From Gemmatirosa kalamazoonensis (GTDB lineage Bacteria; Gemmatimonadota; Gemmatimonadetes; Gemmatimonadales; Gemmatimonadaceae), in contig NZ_CP007129.1 in the NCBI RefSeq assembly GCF_000522985.1, forward strand, positions 620,001 through 684,000: a stretch of 64,000 nt of DNA, given 5' to 3'. The notes under the pieces are model-generated. The model saw nothing but the letters and a program-made list of their open reading frames with translations. It searched no databases and had not been told where the DNA came from. This document shows positions 44,184 to 52,347 of this stretch, in pieces; position 1 is the first letter of the stretch, and each line of letters begins with the position of its first letter. The position numbers and the translations under genes are program-made.

Positions 44184-45449
44184 GTGGACCTGAACGAGAA
44201 GCTCGCCGTCCTCATGTCGTACGCCGCCGACGACCGCGAGGGCGTGCCGTCGACCGCGCCGCTGCCGCCGCGGCTCCGGAACGCCGGCGCCGCCGGCGCG
44301 CTCGGTCCGCTGAACCTCCGGAACGTCCGCGTCCCCGGCCGCGGCCGGGCGACGCTGCTGCGCGTGCTCATGACGAACGCGTGCAGCTACAACTGCCACT
44401 ACTGCCCCATGCGCCGCGATCGGGAGATGCCGCGCACGCTGCTCACCCCGGAGGAGCTCGTGCGGATCTTCCTCCAGGCCCGCGCGCGCGGCTGGTGCGA
44501 CGGGCTGTTCGTCACCACCGGCATCCCCGGCCGGCCGGCGCCGGTCGCCGACAAGCTCATCGCCGTCCTCGAGATCCTCCGCTTCCGCGAGCGATTCGAC
44601 GGCTACGTGCACGTGAAGCTCGTGCCCGGCGCCGAGCCGGCGCAGATCGAGCGCATCGTCGCGCTCGCGAACCGGGTGTCGCTCAACCTCGAGGCGCCGT
44701 GCGGCGCGTCGCTGAAGTCGATCGCCCCCGAGAAGGATTTCGACCTATCGGCGGCGAGCCTCGCCCACGCGCAGTCGCTCGTGCGCCTCGAGCGCGCCGA
44801 GCGCCGCGACGGGAAGCCCGGCGACCGGCTGCGCCCGGGCGGCGTGGCGGGGATGACCGTGCAGTTCGTCGTCGGCGCGACGGCGGACAGCGACCGCACG
44901 CTCGTCGGCAAGGTGAACGAGCTGTACGCGACGGGCGGGCTGCACCACGCGCACTTCAGCGCGTTCCGCCCCATCCTCGATACCCCGATGGAGTCGGCCG
45001 CGGCGACGCCGGCCATGCGCGAGCACCGGCTGTATCAGGCCGACTGGTTGCTGCGCGACTACGGCTTCGAGGCGTCGGAGATCGCGTATGACGCGCGCGG
45101 CAACCTGCCGCTCGACGTGGACCCGAAGACCGCCGCCGCGCTCGCGCAGCGCGACCGCTTTCCCGTCGAGGTGCGCACCGCGGCCTACGAGACGCTGCTG
45201 CGCGTGCCCGGCATCGGGCCGGCGACCGCGCGCCGCATCGTCGACGAGCGCCGCACGACGACGTTCCGGTCGCTCGCCGACCTGAAGCGGCTCGGCGTCG
45301 CCGTGGCCCGCGCGGCCGGCTTCGTGACGCTCGGCGGGCGGCGGCTGCAGGACGTGCGGTGGGTGTCGCAGCTCTCGCTCTGGGACGACGGCGACGAGGT
45401 CGGCGCGGCGCACCGGACGTTCGCGTTCAGCCCGGGGACGTTCCGGTGA
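44184..45449 (+). CDS. Putative DNA modification/repair radical SAM protein
   Basis: 421 aa. Opens VDLNEKLAVLMSYAADD, the usual start of the TIGR03916 family; GTG 44184 with GGAGA upstream fits, while the longer ORF starts inside the divergent promoter. Radical SAM cluster ACSYNCHYCP (Cys-x3-Cys-x2-Cys, near 67-75). The C-terminal part carries a helix-hairpin-helix (LLRVPGIGPATARRIVDERR), a DNA-binding element. Family members usually sit next to a uracil-DNA-glycosylase-like gene (TIGR03915), which is absent here. Biochemical role is not established in the family, so repair is inference from DNA-binding features. Confidence 0.88.
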   Translation: MDLNEKLAVLMSYAADDREGVPSTAPLPPRLRNAGAAGALGPLNLRNVRVPGRGRATLLRVLMTNACSYNCHYCPMRRDREMPRTLLTPEELVRIFLQARARGWCDGLFVTTGIPGRPAPVADKLIAVLEILRFRERFDGYVHVKLVPGAEPAQIERIVALANRVSLNLEAPCGASLKSIAPEKDFDLSAASLAHAQSLVRLERAERRDGKPGDRLRPGGVAGMTVQFVVGATADSDRTLVGKVNELYATGGLHHAHFSAFRPILDTPMESAAATPAMREHRLYQADWLLRDYGFEASEIAYDARGNLPLDVDPKTAAALAQRDRFPVEVRTAAYETLLRVPGIGPATARRIVDERRTTTFRSLADLKRLGVAVARAAGFVTLGGRRLQDVRWVSQLSLWDDGDEVGAAHRTFAFSPGTFR

Positions 45450-45473
45450 CGCGGCACGGCGGCTCGTTGCGGG

Positions 45474-47816
45474 GTGGGGCCCCCATTCGTATTCCCTGAG
45501 ACAGGAGTTCCTCGTAGGCCCCGCACCGCCGCACCGTTGTTCTCCCCGCACGCGCACCGCTTCTTCGAGCTGTCGACCGACCTGCTCTGCCTCGTCGGCC
45601 GCGACGGCAGGTTCCAGCGCGTCAACCCGGCGTTCGAGCGTACCACCGGGTGGCCGTCCGAGAAGATCGTCGAGCTGCCGTTCCTCGCCGTCGCGCACCC
45701 GGAGGAGTACGACCGGCTCGCCCACGCGTGGGCGGCCGCGCTCGGCGGGGGCGCGCCGGAACCGGTGCAGCTCCGTGTCCGCTGCCGCGACGGCTCGTAC
45801 CGACGCATCGCGTGGCGCCTCTCGGCGGCCGACGCGAGCACGGTCTGCGCGGTCGGCCAGGACGTCACCGAGCGCGAGGCGACCGCGCTCGTGCTGCGTG
45901 CGACCGAGGCGAGCTACCAGCACATCGCGGCGAACGTCCCCGGCCTCGCCTACCAGTGGGTGTACCGCGCCGACGGGACCGCGGGCTACACGTTCGTGAG
46001 CGAGGCCTCGCGCACGCTGTTCGGCGTCGAGCCCGAGGCGGCGCTGCGCGACCCGGAGGCGCTGCTCGGTCTCATCCACCCCGAGGAGCGCTCACGCTTC
46101 GTCACGCTCGCCCGCGCCGCGGCGACGACGCTCGGCCCGTTCCGGTGGGAGGGGCGCGTGGTGCTCGCGAACGGCGCCGTGCGACACGTCGAGATCGCGG
46201 CCCGCGACCAGCGCCTCGCCGACGGCAGCGTCGTGTCCGACGGGCTGATCACCGACGTCACCGAGCTGCGGCAGGCGACGCGGCAGCTCGAGGAGAGCGA
46301 GCAGCGCTATCGCTCGCTGTTCGAGCACAACCCCGACGCGGTGTTCAGCTTCGACCTCGACGGACGCTTCGTGAGCGCGAACCCGGCGTGCGAGGAGCTC
46401 TCGGGCTACGCGCCCGACGCGCTGGTCGGCGAGTCGTTCGAGCCGCTGGTCGTGCCCGAGGACCTCGAGACGGCGCTCACGAACTACCGCCTCGCCGCCC
46501 GCGGCACCGCGACGCGCTTCGAGGTCCGCCTGCGCCATCCCGCCGGGCGCGAGGTGCGCATCGGCGTGACGAACGTGCCGATCATCGTCGGCGGGCGCAT
46601 CGTCGGCGTGTTCGGCATCGCGAAGGATCTCACCGCCCAGCGCGCGCTCGAGGATCGTCTGCGCCAGGCGCAGAAGATGGAGGCCGTCGGCCAGCTCGCC
46701 GGCGGCGTCGCGCACGACTTCAACAACTTGCTCACCGTCATCCTGAGCCACGGCGCGTTCGCCGCCGACGCGCTCCCCGCGGACAGCGTCGCGCACGCCG
46801 AGTTGGGGCAGGTGCTGTGCGCCGCCGAGCGGGCGCGAGCGCTCACGCGGCAGCTGCTCGCGTTCGGGCGCAAGCAGGTGCTGCGTCCGCGTCCGCTCGA
46901 CGTGAACGGCAAGGTGACCGACGTCGCGAGCATGCTGCGCCGCGTGATCGGCGAGGACATCACGCTGGAGACCGTGCTCGAGCCGGCGCCGTGGCCCGTC
47001 GTGGCCGACGCCGGGCAGCTCGAGCAGGTGCTCATGAACCTCGCGGTGAACGCGCGCGACGCGATGCCTAACGGCGGCACGCTGCGCCTGCGCACCGAGA
47101 ACGTCACCGTCGCGCCCGACGCGCTGGCCGACGTCCCCGCGGGCGCGTACACCACACTCGTCGTCGAGGACACGGGCATCGGCGTCGCGCCGGAAGTGCG
47201 CCCGCACCTGTTCGAGCCGTTCTTCACCACGAAGCCCGTCGGCAAGGGCACGGGGCTCGGGCTCGCGACCGTGCACGGCATCGTCGAGCAGTCGGGCGGC
47301 TTCGTGCACGTCGAGAGCGCGCCGGGCCGCGGCAGCCGATTCACGGTCCTGCTCCCCGCCGCGGCGACGTCGGTGCCGACGTGCGACGCGGCGTGCGCAC
47401 CGGCATCCGACGCGCGCGGCAGCCGCGAGACGATCCTGCTCGTGGAGGACGAGGAGGGCGTGCGCACCGTCGTGCGCCGGCACCTCGAGCGGCAGGGCTA
47501 CGTCGTGCGCGTGGCGTCCACCGGCGCCGAGGCGCTGCGGCTCGCCGAGGCGCGCGTCGACCTCGTGATCACCGACCTGGTGATGCCCGAGCAGAGCGGC
47601 CGCGTCCTCGGCGAGCGGCTCGCCGCGCGATGGCCGCATCTGCCTGTGCTCTACATGTCCGGCTACACCGACGACGAGATCTTCCGTCGCGGACTCGGCG
47701 ACGCCGGCGCGGCGTTCCTCGAGAAGCCGTTCACGGCGGAGCAGCTCGCCCGCGCGGTGCGGCAGGCGCTGTCGGGCGGCGTTGCCACCGCCGCCCGTCG
47801 CGCGTCTGGATCGTGA
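45474..47816 (+). CDS. PAS-domain hybrid histidine kinase with C-terminal receiver
   Basis: 780 aa, soluble. Three PAS domains (about 28-140, 145-265 and 275-395; for example FELSTDLLCLVGRDGRFQRVNPAF and FEHNPDAVFSFDLDGRFVSANPACE). HisKA histidine in GGVAHDFNNLLTVILSHG (near 414). HATPase_c with MNLAVNARDAMPNGG, EDTGIGVAPEVRPHLFEPFFTTKP and GTGLGLATVHGIVEQSGG. Receiver at about 650-770 with DLVITDLVMPEQSGR and Lys in FLEKPFTAEQ. An FTTKP-type cytoplasmic hybrid kinase; signal and output unknown. The start is uncertain: GTG 45474 is the farthest, and no ATG exists before the first PAS domain. Confidence 0.88.
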   Translation: MGPPFVFPETGVPRRPRTAAPLFSPHAHRFFELSTDLLCLVGRDGRFQRVNPAFERTTGWPSEKIVELPFLAVAHPEEYDRLAHAWAAALGGGAPEPVQLRVRCRDGSYRRIAWRLSAADASTVCAVGQDVTEREATALVLRATEASYQHIAANVPGLAYQWVYRADGTAGYTFVSEASRTLFGVEPEAALRDPEALLGLIHPEERSRFVTLARAAATTLGPFRWEGRVVLANGAVRHVEIAARDQRLADGSVVSDGLITDVTELRQATRQLEESEQRYRSLFEHNPDAVFSFDLDGRFVSANPACEELSGYAPDALVGESFEPLVVPEDLETALTNYRLAARGTATRFEVRLRHPAGREVRIGVTNVPIIVGGRIVGVFGIAKDLTAQRALEDRLRQAQKMEAVGQLAGGVAHDFNNLLTVILSHGAFAADALPADSVAHAELGQVLCAAERARALTRQLLAFGRKQVLRPRPLDVNGKVTDVASMLRRVIGEDITLETVLEPAPWPVVADAGQLEQVLMNLAVNARDAMPNGGTLRLRTENVTVAPDALADVPAGAYTTLVVEDTGIGVAPEVRPHLFEPFFTTKPVGKGTGLGLATVHGIVEQSGGFVHVESAPGRGSRFTVLLPAAATSVPTCDAACAPASDARGSRETILLVEDEEGVRTVVRRHLERQGYVVRVASTGAEALRLAEARVDLVITDLVMPEQSGRVLGERLAARWPHLPVLYMSGYTDDEIFRRGLGDAGAAFLEKPFTAEQLARAVRQALSGGVATAARRASGS

Positions 47817-47854
47817 GGCCCGACGCCTCGCGTCCTCACCAGCATCCGCTGCCG

Positions 47855-48286
47855 ATGTCCAACATCATCCGCACGTCCGTCAACCGCCTGGCGCTCCTCA
47901 CCCTGTGCGTGGCCGCCGCGGCCTGCGCCCACGGCACGTCGAGCGGGGCGCGCGCGAGCCGCGCGATCTTCACGGCCGAGACGTCGCGACCGGATTCGGT
48001 CGTCGTGCGCGTCGTGAACAACGTCGCCCGCCCGGTCACGGTCTACCGCGTGGGCAAGGGCACGCGCGCGCCGCTCGGCAAGGTGAGCGCGGGCGCCGAC
48101 GGTCGCTTCGCGCTGCGTGCGGCCGACGTCACCGGCGCGCGCATGATGCTCGCCGCGACGCCGGTCGGCGACAAGGCGACGGTGGAGTCCGCGCCGTTCC
48201 GCGTGGAGCGCGGCCAGGTCGCCGTGTTCGTGATCGCGCCGGAGCTCGGCGGCAGCCAGGTCTTCGTGAACTGGCCGAAGCACTGA
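47855..48286 (+). CDS. Small lipoprotein, beta-sandwich type
   Basis: 143 aa. Lipoprotein signal with lipobox AAAC (LALLTLCVAAAACAHG). The mature domain is beta-rich (DSVVVRVVNNVARPVTVYRVG, then APLGKVSAGADGRFAL and RVERGQVAVFVIAPELGG). The layout matches the lipoprotein at 55206-55667 (polar start, V-x-VYxxG, LGxxxxG, late QVxVF strand), so they look like distant paralogues. Function unknown. It follows the hybrid kinase by 38 bp and ends just before the long inverted repeat. Confidence 0.75.
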   Translation: MSNIIRTSVNRLALLTLCVAAAACAHGTSSGARASRAIFTAETSRPDSVVVRVVNNVARPVTVYRVGKGTRAPLGKVSAGADGRFALRAADVTGARMMLAATPVGDKATVESAPFRVERGQVAVFVIAPELGGSQVFVNWPKH

Positions 48287-48313
48287 GCGCTGCCTCGCGG
48301 CGTGCACGACTCG

Positions 48314-48440
48314 ACGTACGTGTGTTCGTTGGACTGAAGAAGGACTGAAGGAGGACTGAAGAAGGAGAACACCAACGAGAGTGTTGGTCCTTCTTCAGTC
48401 CTCCTTCAGTCCTTCTTCAGTCCTGCACCAACACGTACGT
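48314..48440. repeat. Long inverted repeat with tandem-repeat arms
   Basis: Two perfect 36-bp arms (48331-48366 and 48388-48423) flank a 21-bp centre. Each arm contains three tandem copies of an 11-mer, GGACTGAAGAA or GGACTGAAGGA. The centre itself has ACCAAC/GTTGGT complementarity. An outer matching pair ACGTACGTGT / ACACGTACGT lies at 48314-48323 and 48431-48440. The element sits between two convergent genes and is much less GC-rich than its surroundings. It may be a bidirectional terminator or a small mobile/palindromic element; no ORF or transposase lies in it. Confidence 0.85.
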
Positions 48441-48467
48441 GGAGCCGTGCTCCGCGGCACGGACTGC

Positions 48468-49643
48468 TCACTGGATCTGGATGTACAGCGGCACGGGCCA
48501 CAGCCGCAGGATCTCCGCGCGCGACGTGGGCGGCTTGTCGTTCTTGCGCTTCGTGAACTGCTTCCATCCCGCGAACTGCACCGGCTCGCGCTTGATGTCG
48601 CGCCAGTACGTGTCGCGCTTCATCCACGGCGGGCCGAAGCCGTCCATGTCCATCACGATCTGCACGTTCGGGTCGAGCGCGATCTTGTCGGCGTGCGTCA
48701 CGCCCGCCGGCGTGAAGCGGTGCACGACGAGGATCTTCGGCGGCAGCCCGTGCTTCTCGACGAGGTTCGACAGGAAGCGCGACGCGTAGTTGATGTCGGC
48801 CGCGTCGTACGTGCCGATGCGGCGTCCCGGGATCCCGCCGTTCTTCATCGAGAACTCCGGATCGATGCCGAGGTGCACGTCGGGGCGCACGAGGAACTTC
48901 TCGATCCACGGCAGCTCCGCCTGCAGCGTGCTCTGACCCACCTGCAGATCCACGAACAGCAGCGCGTTCCGGCTCCGCGCCCACCCGTACACCTTCTCGA
49001 TCATCGCGCTGTCGTGCCGCGTGCGGTACTTGCCGCTCGGCCCCGGCTGCGCGTCGGCGACGAGCACGATGACGTGCAGCGCGGGCTGCACCGGATGCGC
49101 GGGATCGACCGCGTTCCACGCCGCCACTTCCGCGTCGAGCTTGCGGAGCATCTCGTCGGCCGGGAACTCGCCGAGGATGCCCATGCGCTTCGACTTCGGG
49201 TTGCCGTAGAACGCGACGATGCGCTTCGCGGGGAGGATCGATCCCGGCAGCGGCGCCGGCGCGTTCTTCACCGGCCACAGCGAGTCGAGCGCGAGGTCCA
49301 CGCCTTTGAACGCCGGATGCCGGTCGCCCGACTTCGGGCCGAGGCGAGCGGGCCGCGGCGTCGTGTCGCCGCGCGCGGTGTCGCGGCCCGCCGTGTCGCG
49401 CGGCGTGCCGTCGCGCGGCGGGAGCGGCATGGTGTCCTGCACCGTCGCGCGTCGCGCCGCCTCGGCCGAGTCGACGAGCGGAACGCGCACGGAGTCCACG
49501 ACGGCGACGCGCGGCGGCTGCGCGCCGGCGCTCGCGCCGCCGACCGAGCTGCCGCCTTCGGCGCAGGCCGCGATGAGCAGCGTGATCGCGGCGCGCGAGA
49601 GTCGGCGCGGCTCGGGGGATCGTTCGGCGTGACGGAGCGACAT
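48468..49643 (-). CDS. Hypothetical lipoprotein with TIM-barrel-like domain
   Basis: 391 aa. Lipoprotein signal (RRLSRAAITLLIAACAEGG), then a low-complexity stretch rich in Asp/Thr/Arg/Pro (TPRDTAGRDTARGDTTPRP). The main domain (about 115-391) alternates strands and helices: RIVAFYGNPKSKRMGILGEF, LHVIVLVADAQPGPSGKY, NALLFVDLQVGQSTLQAEL, DVHLGIDPEFSMKNGGIPG, KILVVHRFTPAGVTHAD, NVQIVMDMDGFGPPWM. Acidic residues at strand ends resemble a glycosidase-like barrel, but I recognise no named family. ATG 49643 begins the lipoprotein signal; sequence upstream is not coding. Confidence 0.72.
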   Translation of the reverse strand: MSLRHAERSPEPRRLSRAAITLLIAACAEGGSSVGGASAGAQPPRVAVVDSVRVPLVDSAEAARRATVQDTMPLPPRDGTPRDTAGRDTARGDTTPRPARLGPKSGDRHPAFKGVDLALDSLWPVKNAPAPLPGSILPAKRIVAFYGNPKSKRMGILGEFPADEMLRKLDAEVAAWNAVDPAHPVQPALHVIVLVADAQPGPSGKYRTRHDSAMIEKVYGWARSRNALLFVDLQVGQSTLQAELPWIEKFLVRPDVHLGIDPEFSMKNGGIPGRRIGTYDAADINYASRFLSNLVEKHGLPPKILVVHRFTPAGVTHADKIALDPNVQIVMDMDGFGPPWMKRDTYWRDIKREPVQFAGWKQFTKRKNDKPPTSRAEILRLWPVPLYIQIQ

Positions 49644-49741
49644 GGGCGGGAACGGCGGGGAGGCGCGCGGATCCGCGCTCACGCAGTGTAACCGGGGAGA
49701 CGCCGGGCCCGCACGGCGTGGCGGCCTCGTAGATTCTGCGC

Positions 49742-50161
49742 GTGCCCTCATCCGAACGCTTCGGTCCCGCGGTCCCGAGCGGGATCCTCGAGTACGAGCT
49801 CCCCGATGACTGGCAGCTGTTCGCCGGCCGCACCGACGCCGCGAACGACTACGTCAGCATCAAGCTCGCGAAGCCGCGCGACCGCTGGTTCCACGTGCGC
49901 GGCATGCCCGGCGGACACGTCGTGCTGCGCGTACCCGCCGACCGCGAGCCCGATCGCGGGACGCTCGAGCGCGCGGCGGCGCTCGCGGCGTATCACAGCA
50001 AGGCGCGCACGGGCGGCGTGGTGCCGGTCTCGATGACCGAGGGGCGCCACGTGTCGAAGCCACGCGGCGCGAAGCCGGGCACGGTGGAGATCCGCAAGGA
50101 GACCGTGCTGAAGGTGCGCCCGCTCACCGACGATCAGGTTGCGGCGATGCGGCGCGCGTAG
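49742..50161 (+). CDS. Stand-alone NFACT-R (DUF814) domain protein
   Basis: 139 aa. A single NFACT RNA-binding domain, normally the C-terminal part of RqcH/NEMF/FbpA proteins: GRTDAANDYVSIKLAKPRDRWFHVRGMPGGHVVLR, AAALAAYHSKARTGGVVPVSMTEGRHVSKPRGAKPGTVEIRKE (quoted in part), with the WFHVRGMPGGHV core. No NFACT-N, HhH or CCR domains, so it cannot make Ala tails alone. Single-domain forms exist in other bacteria; likely binds tRNA or ribosomes (inference). Start GTG 49742. The last 28 bases overlap the convergent membrane-protein gene. Confidence 0.87.
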   Translation: MPSSERFGPAVPSGILEYELPDDWQLFAGRTDAANDYVSIKLAKPRDRWFHVRGMPGGHVVLRVPADREPDRGTLERAAALAAYHSKARTGGVVPVSMTEGRHVSKPRGAKPGTVEIRKETVLKVRPLTDDQVAAMRRA

Positions 50162-50811
50162 GCCGCCAGCGCCTCGAACTGCCGCGCGCGGCGACGCGCC
50201 CACGCCGGCAGCCGCAGCACGCCGACGATCATGAGCAGCACCCCGATCATCCCGGCGGCCCACGCGATCGTTAGGCGCTCGGCTCCCGCCGCGCCGCCCA
50301 CGGTCGCGAGCAGTCGCGCGATCACCGCGACGACCAGCAGCAGCGCGCCGAACTGCAGGAACGCGCGCGCGTCGCCCTTGCGCGTGCGCAGCTCGAGCAG
50401 CGCGCCCGCGCCCGCCGGCTCGTGCGTCACGCGCAGGTTGCCGACGCGCCACTCGCGCCGCGCGCCGCTCACGCGCGTGCGTCCCGTCACCGAGAACGTC
50501 TCGCGGAGCTGCGCGACGAGCCGCTCCCAGTCCTCGTCCGAGAGGTGCCGCTGCAGCGGGACCGAACGCGAGACCGCGACGGGGAGCCCGAAGTAGCGGC
50601 TCCGTTCCGGCTCGACGTCCACGGCCCGGCGCTCGAGCGCGAGCGCCGCCGCGGCGACCGCCTGCGGCGCGAGGCCGGCCTCGGCGCCGATCTGCTCGAG
50701 GTCGGCGAGCGTCCACGTGCGCTCCGGCTCGTTCGCGGCGGCGGCCTCCGCCTCGGCCGCGAGCGCGAGAATGCGGCGGACGTCCTCGTCCGAGTAGCGG
50801 CGATCGGCCAT
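50134..50811 (-). CDS. Hypothetical membrane protein
   Basis: 225 aa. The N-terminal ~75 residues are helical and charged (YSDEDVRRILALAAEAEAAAA, TWTLADLEQIGAEAGLAPQAV), followed by a beta-rich middle (VSRSVPLQRHLSDEDWERLVAQL, GNLRVTHEPAGAGALLELR) and two membrane helices near the C-terminus (FGALLLVVAVIARLLATV and IAWAAGMIGVLLMIVGVL). The layout is common in proteins of unknown function from Gemmatimonadota and Acidobacteria. No enzyme motif. Confidence 0.7.
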   Translation of the reverse strand: MADRRYSDEDVRRILALAAEAEAAAANEPERTWTLADLEQIGAEAGLAPQAVAAAALALERRAVDVEPERSRYFGLPVAVSRSVPLQRHLSDEDWERLVAQLRETFSVTGRTRVSGARREWRVGNLRVTHEPAGAGALLELRTRKGDARAFLQFGALLLVVAVIARLLATVGGAAGAERLTIAWAAGMIGVLLMIVGVLRLPAWARRRARQFEALAAYARRIAAT

Positions 50812-50917
50812 GCGGTCCTCGGGGATGCGGGTGCGCGTGCGGTTCCCCTCCCTACGCGGCGTCGCGCGCGGCCGGTTTCGGACGACGCCGCCGCGGCGTT
50901 AGGCGGCCGATGCGCCG

Positions 50918-51280
50918 TCAGTGCCGGGTCGAGACCGGCGGGTCGTTGCGCACCATGTACTGCTCCAGCCCGTAGAACGTCGCCACGGCGCCGCCCATCG
51001 CGAGCACCCCACCGACGTTGCCCTTGATCAGCGCGCCGGCCACGACCCCCGCCACGCCGCCGGCCATGAACGCGACCGCCCGCCGTCCCCGCGCCCGCGA
51101 CGCGGGATCGATCGCGACGACCGCGGGCCCGAGGGTCGCCGGGCGCGACGTCGGCGGGAGCAGGAGCCGGGGGTCGACGCGCGGGGACGCCGCCACGGCG
51201 ACGGGCGCCACGGTGTCCTGCGCGGCAGCGGGGTGTGGCGAGACGGACAGCAGAAAGCCGACGACGAGTGCGCCGATCAC
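50918..51280 (-). CDS. Hypothetical exported protein
   Basis: 120 aa. Starts at GTG 51280 with an AGGAG site nine bases upstream. Signal peptide (VGFLLSVSPHPAAAQ), Pro/Ala-rich linker, then a hydrophobic glycine-rich part (AVAFMAGGVAGVVAGALI and GGVLAMGGAVATFYGLEQYM) that could span the membrane twice. No family recognised. Coding supported by ribosome site and codon use. Confidence 0.65.
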   Translation of the reverse strand: MIGALVVGFLLSVSPHPAAAQDTVAPVAVAASPRVDPRLLLPPTSRPATLGPAVVAIDPASRARGRRAVAFMAGGVAGVVAGALIKGNVGGVLAMGGAVATFYGLEQYMVRNDPPVSTRH

Positions 51281-51420
51281 GTGAGCATCTCCTTGCGGAC
51301 GAGGTGGACGCCGCCCGGTGCAGGCCGCGCGCCGTCACCACGCCGTTGCGCGACACGGGGCCGCCGGGCAGTATCACCCGAACCCGCCGGCCCACTCGAC
51401 GGCACTACCCAGGAGGCCCC

Positions 51421-52005
51421 ATGAGGATAGCGCGTACCGCGTGCCTGGCGCTGGCCCTTCCGCTCGGCCTCGCCGCCCAGCCCCCGGCCACCCCACCGGC
51501 GAACCCGATCACGACGGCGTTCCGCGGCCGGACGATGGCGCTCCAGCGCAACCTCGCGCAGGCGTTCGACTCGATCCCCGAGGCGAAGTTCGGCTACCGC
51601 CCGACGCCGGCGCAGCTCACCGTGGGCTACATCGCGCAGCACCTGGCGAGCGACAACTACCTGTTCTGCAACGCGTTCGGCGACCAGAAGGCGCAGCTGC
51701 CGGACAAGGACACATCGACGCCCGACTCGCTGAAGGCACGGTGGCCGAAGGACTCGCTGGTCGCGAAGCTCAAGGCGTCGTTCGCGTTCTGCGAGACCGC
51801 GTTCGCGCAGCTCGACGACGCGAAGCTCGCCGACCAGGTGTCGATGACGTTCGGCGGCCAGACGCGGTCGGTCACGCGCGCGGGCATGGTGCTCGGCCAC
51901 GCGCTCGACATGGCGGACCACTACAGCCAGATCGCGAACTACATGCGGCTGAACAACCTCGTGCCGCCGACGGCGCTGCCGCGGCCGACGCGCGCGGGCG
52001 AGTAG
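51421..52005 (+). CDS. Exported DinB-family protein
   Basis: 194 aa with a signal peptide (TACLALALPLGLAAQPP). The DinB-like four-helix domain includes RTMALQRNLAQAFDSIPEAKFGYRPTPAQ (in part), VGYIAQHLASDNYLFCNAF with its helix-2 His and VLGHALDMADHYSQIANYMR with the C-terminal HxxxxxxH pair, giving a possible metal site. Secreted DinB proteins are frequent in this kind of genome; function unknown. The ATG follows AGGAGG. A second, cytoplasmic DinB gene lies at 37993. Confidence 0.85.
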   Translation: MRIARTACLALALPLGLAAQPPATPPANPITTAFRGRTMALQRNLAQAFDSIPEAKFGYRPTPAQLTVGYIAQHLASDNYLFCNAFGDQKAQLPDKDTSTPDSLKARWPKDSLVAKLKASFAFCETAFAQLDDAKLADQVSMTFGGQTRSVTRAGMVLGHALDMADHYSQIANYMRLNNLVPPTALPRPTRAGE

Positions 52006-52054
52006 CCGGCACTCGGGCCGCCTAACGAAACGTCAGGAGCATCGACCCGCTCCC

Positions 52055-52327
52055 ATGGGACTCGACATCGTCGAGCTGGTGATGGACGTCGAGCGCGAGT
52101 TTGGCCTCCAGATACCGAACGCCGAGGCGAAACGGTTCCGGACCGTCGGCCTGCTGTTCGACTACGTGCGCGCCAACACGACGCAGGTGGGCCCCCCGGC
52201 CCGCGGCGACCCGTACGCCGGGCCGCTCTGGGATCGGTACCTGCGCGTCGTGTCGCGGTCCGTCGGCGTGCCCCGCGCGGAGCTCCGGCCCGAGCAGGAG
52301 TTCGTCCGGGATCTCCGCCTCGACTAG
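52055..52327 (+). CDS. Acyl-carrier-protein-like protein in permuted order, no Ser motif
   Basis: 90 aa. The N-terminus MGLDIVELVMDVEREFGLQIPNAEAKRFRTVG matches helices II-IV of an acyl carrier protein, beginning just at the point where DSLD would be; the phosphopantetheine Ser is absent (GLDIVE). After a short linker, the C-terminus LWDRYLRVVSRSVGVPRAELRPEQEFVRDLRLD matches ACP helix I and stops where the DSL motif would follow. So the two ACP halves appear in swapped order, and no prosthetic-group site is visible. It could be a regulatory or structural ACP mimic. No fatty-acid or polyketide genes adjoin. Confidence 0.75.
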   Translation: MGLDIVELVMDVEREFGLQIPNAEAKRFRTVGLLFDYVRANTTQVGPPARGDPYAGPLWDRYLRVVSRSVGVPRAELRPEQEFVRDLRLD

Positions 52328-52347
52328 GAGCGCGGCCTTAGGCGGGC

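Noticed and set aside
48314-48440. CRISPR-like array
   Set aside because: Units are 11 bp and directly adjacent, with no spacers and no cas genes; it is an inverted repeat.
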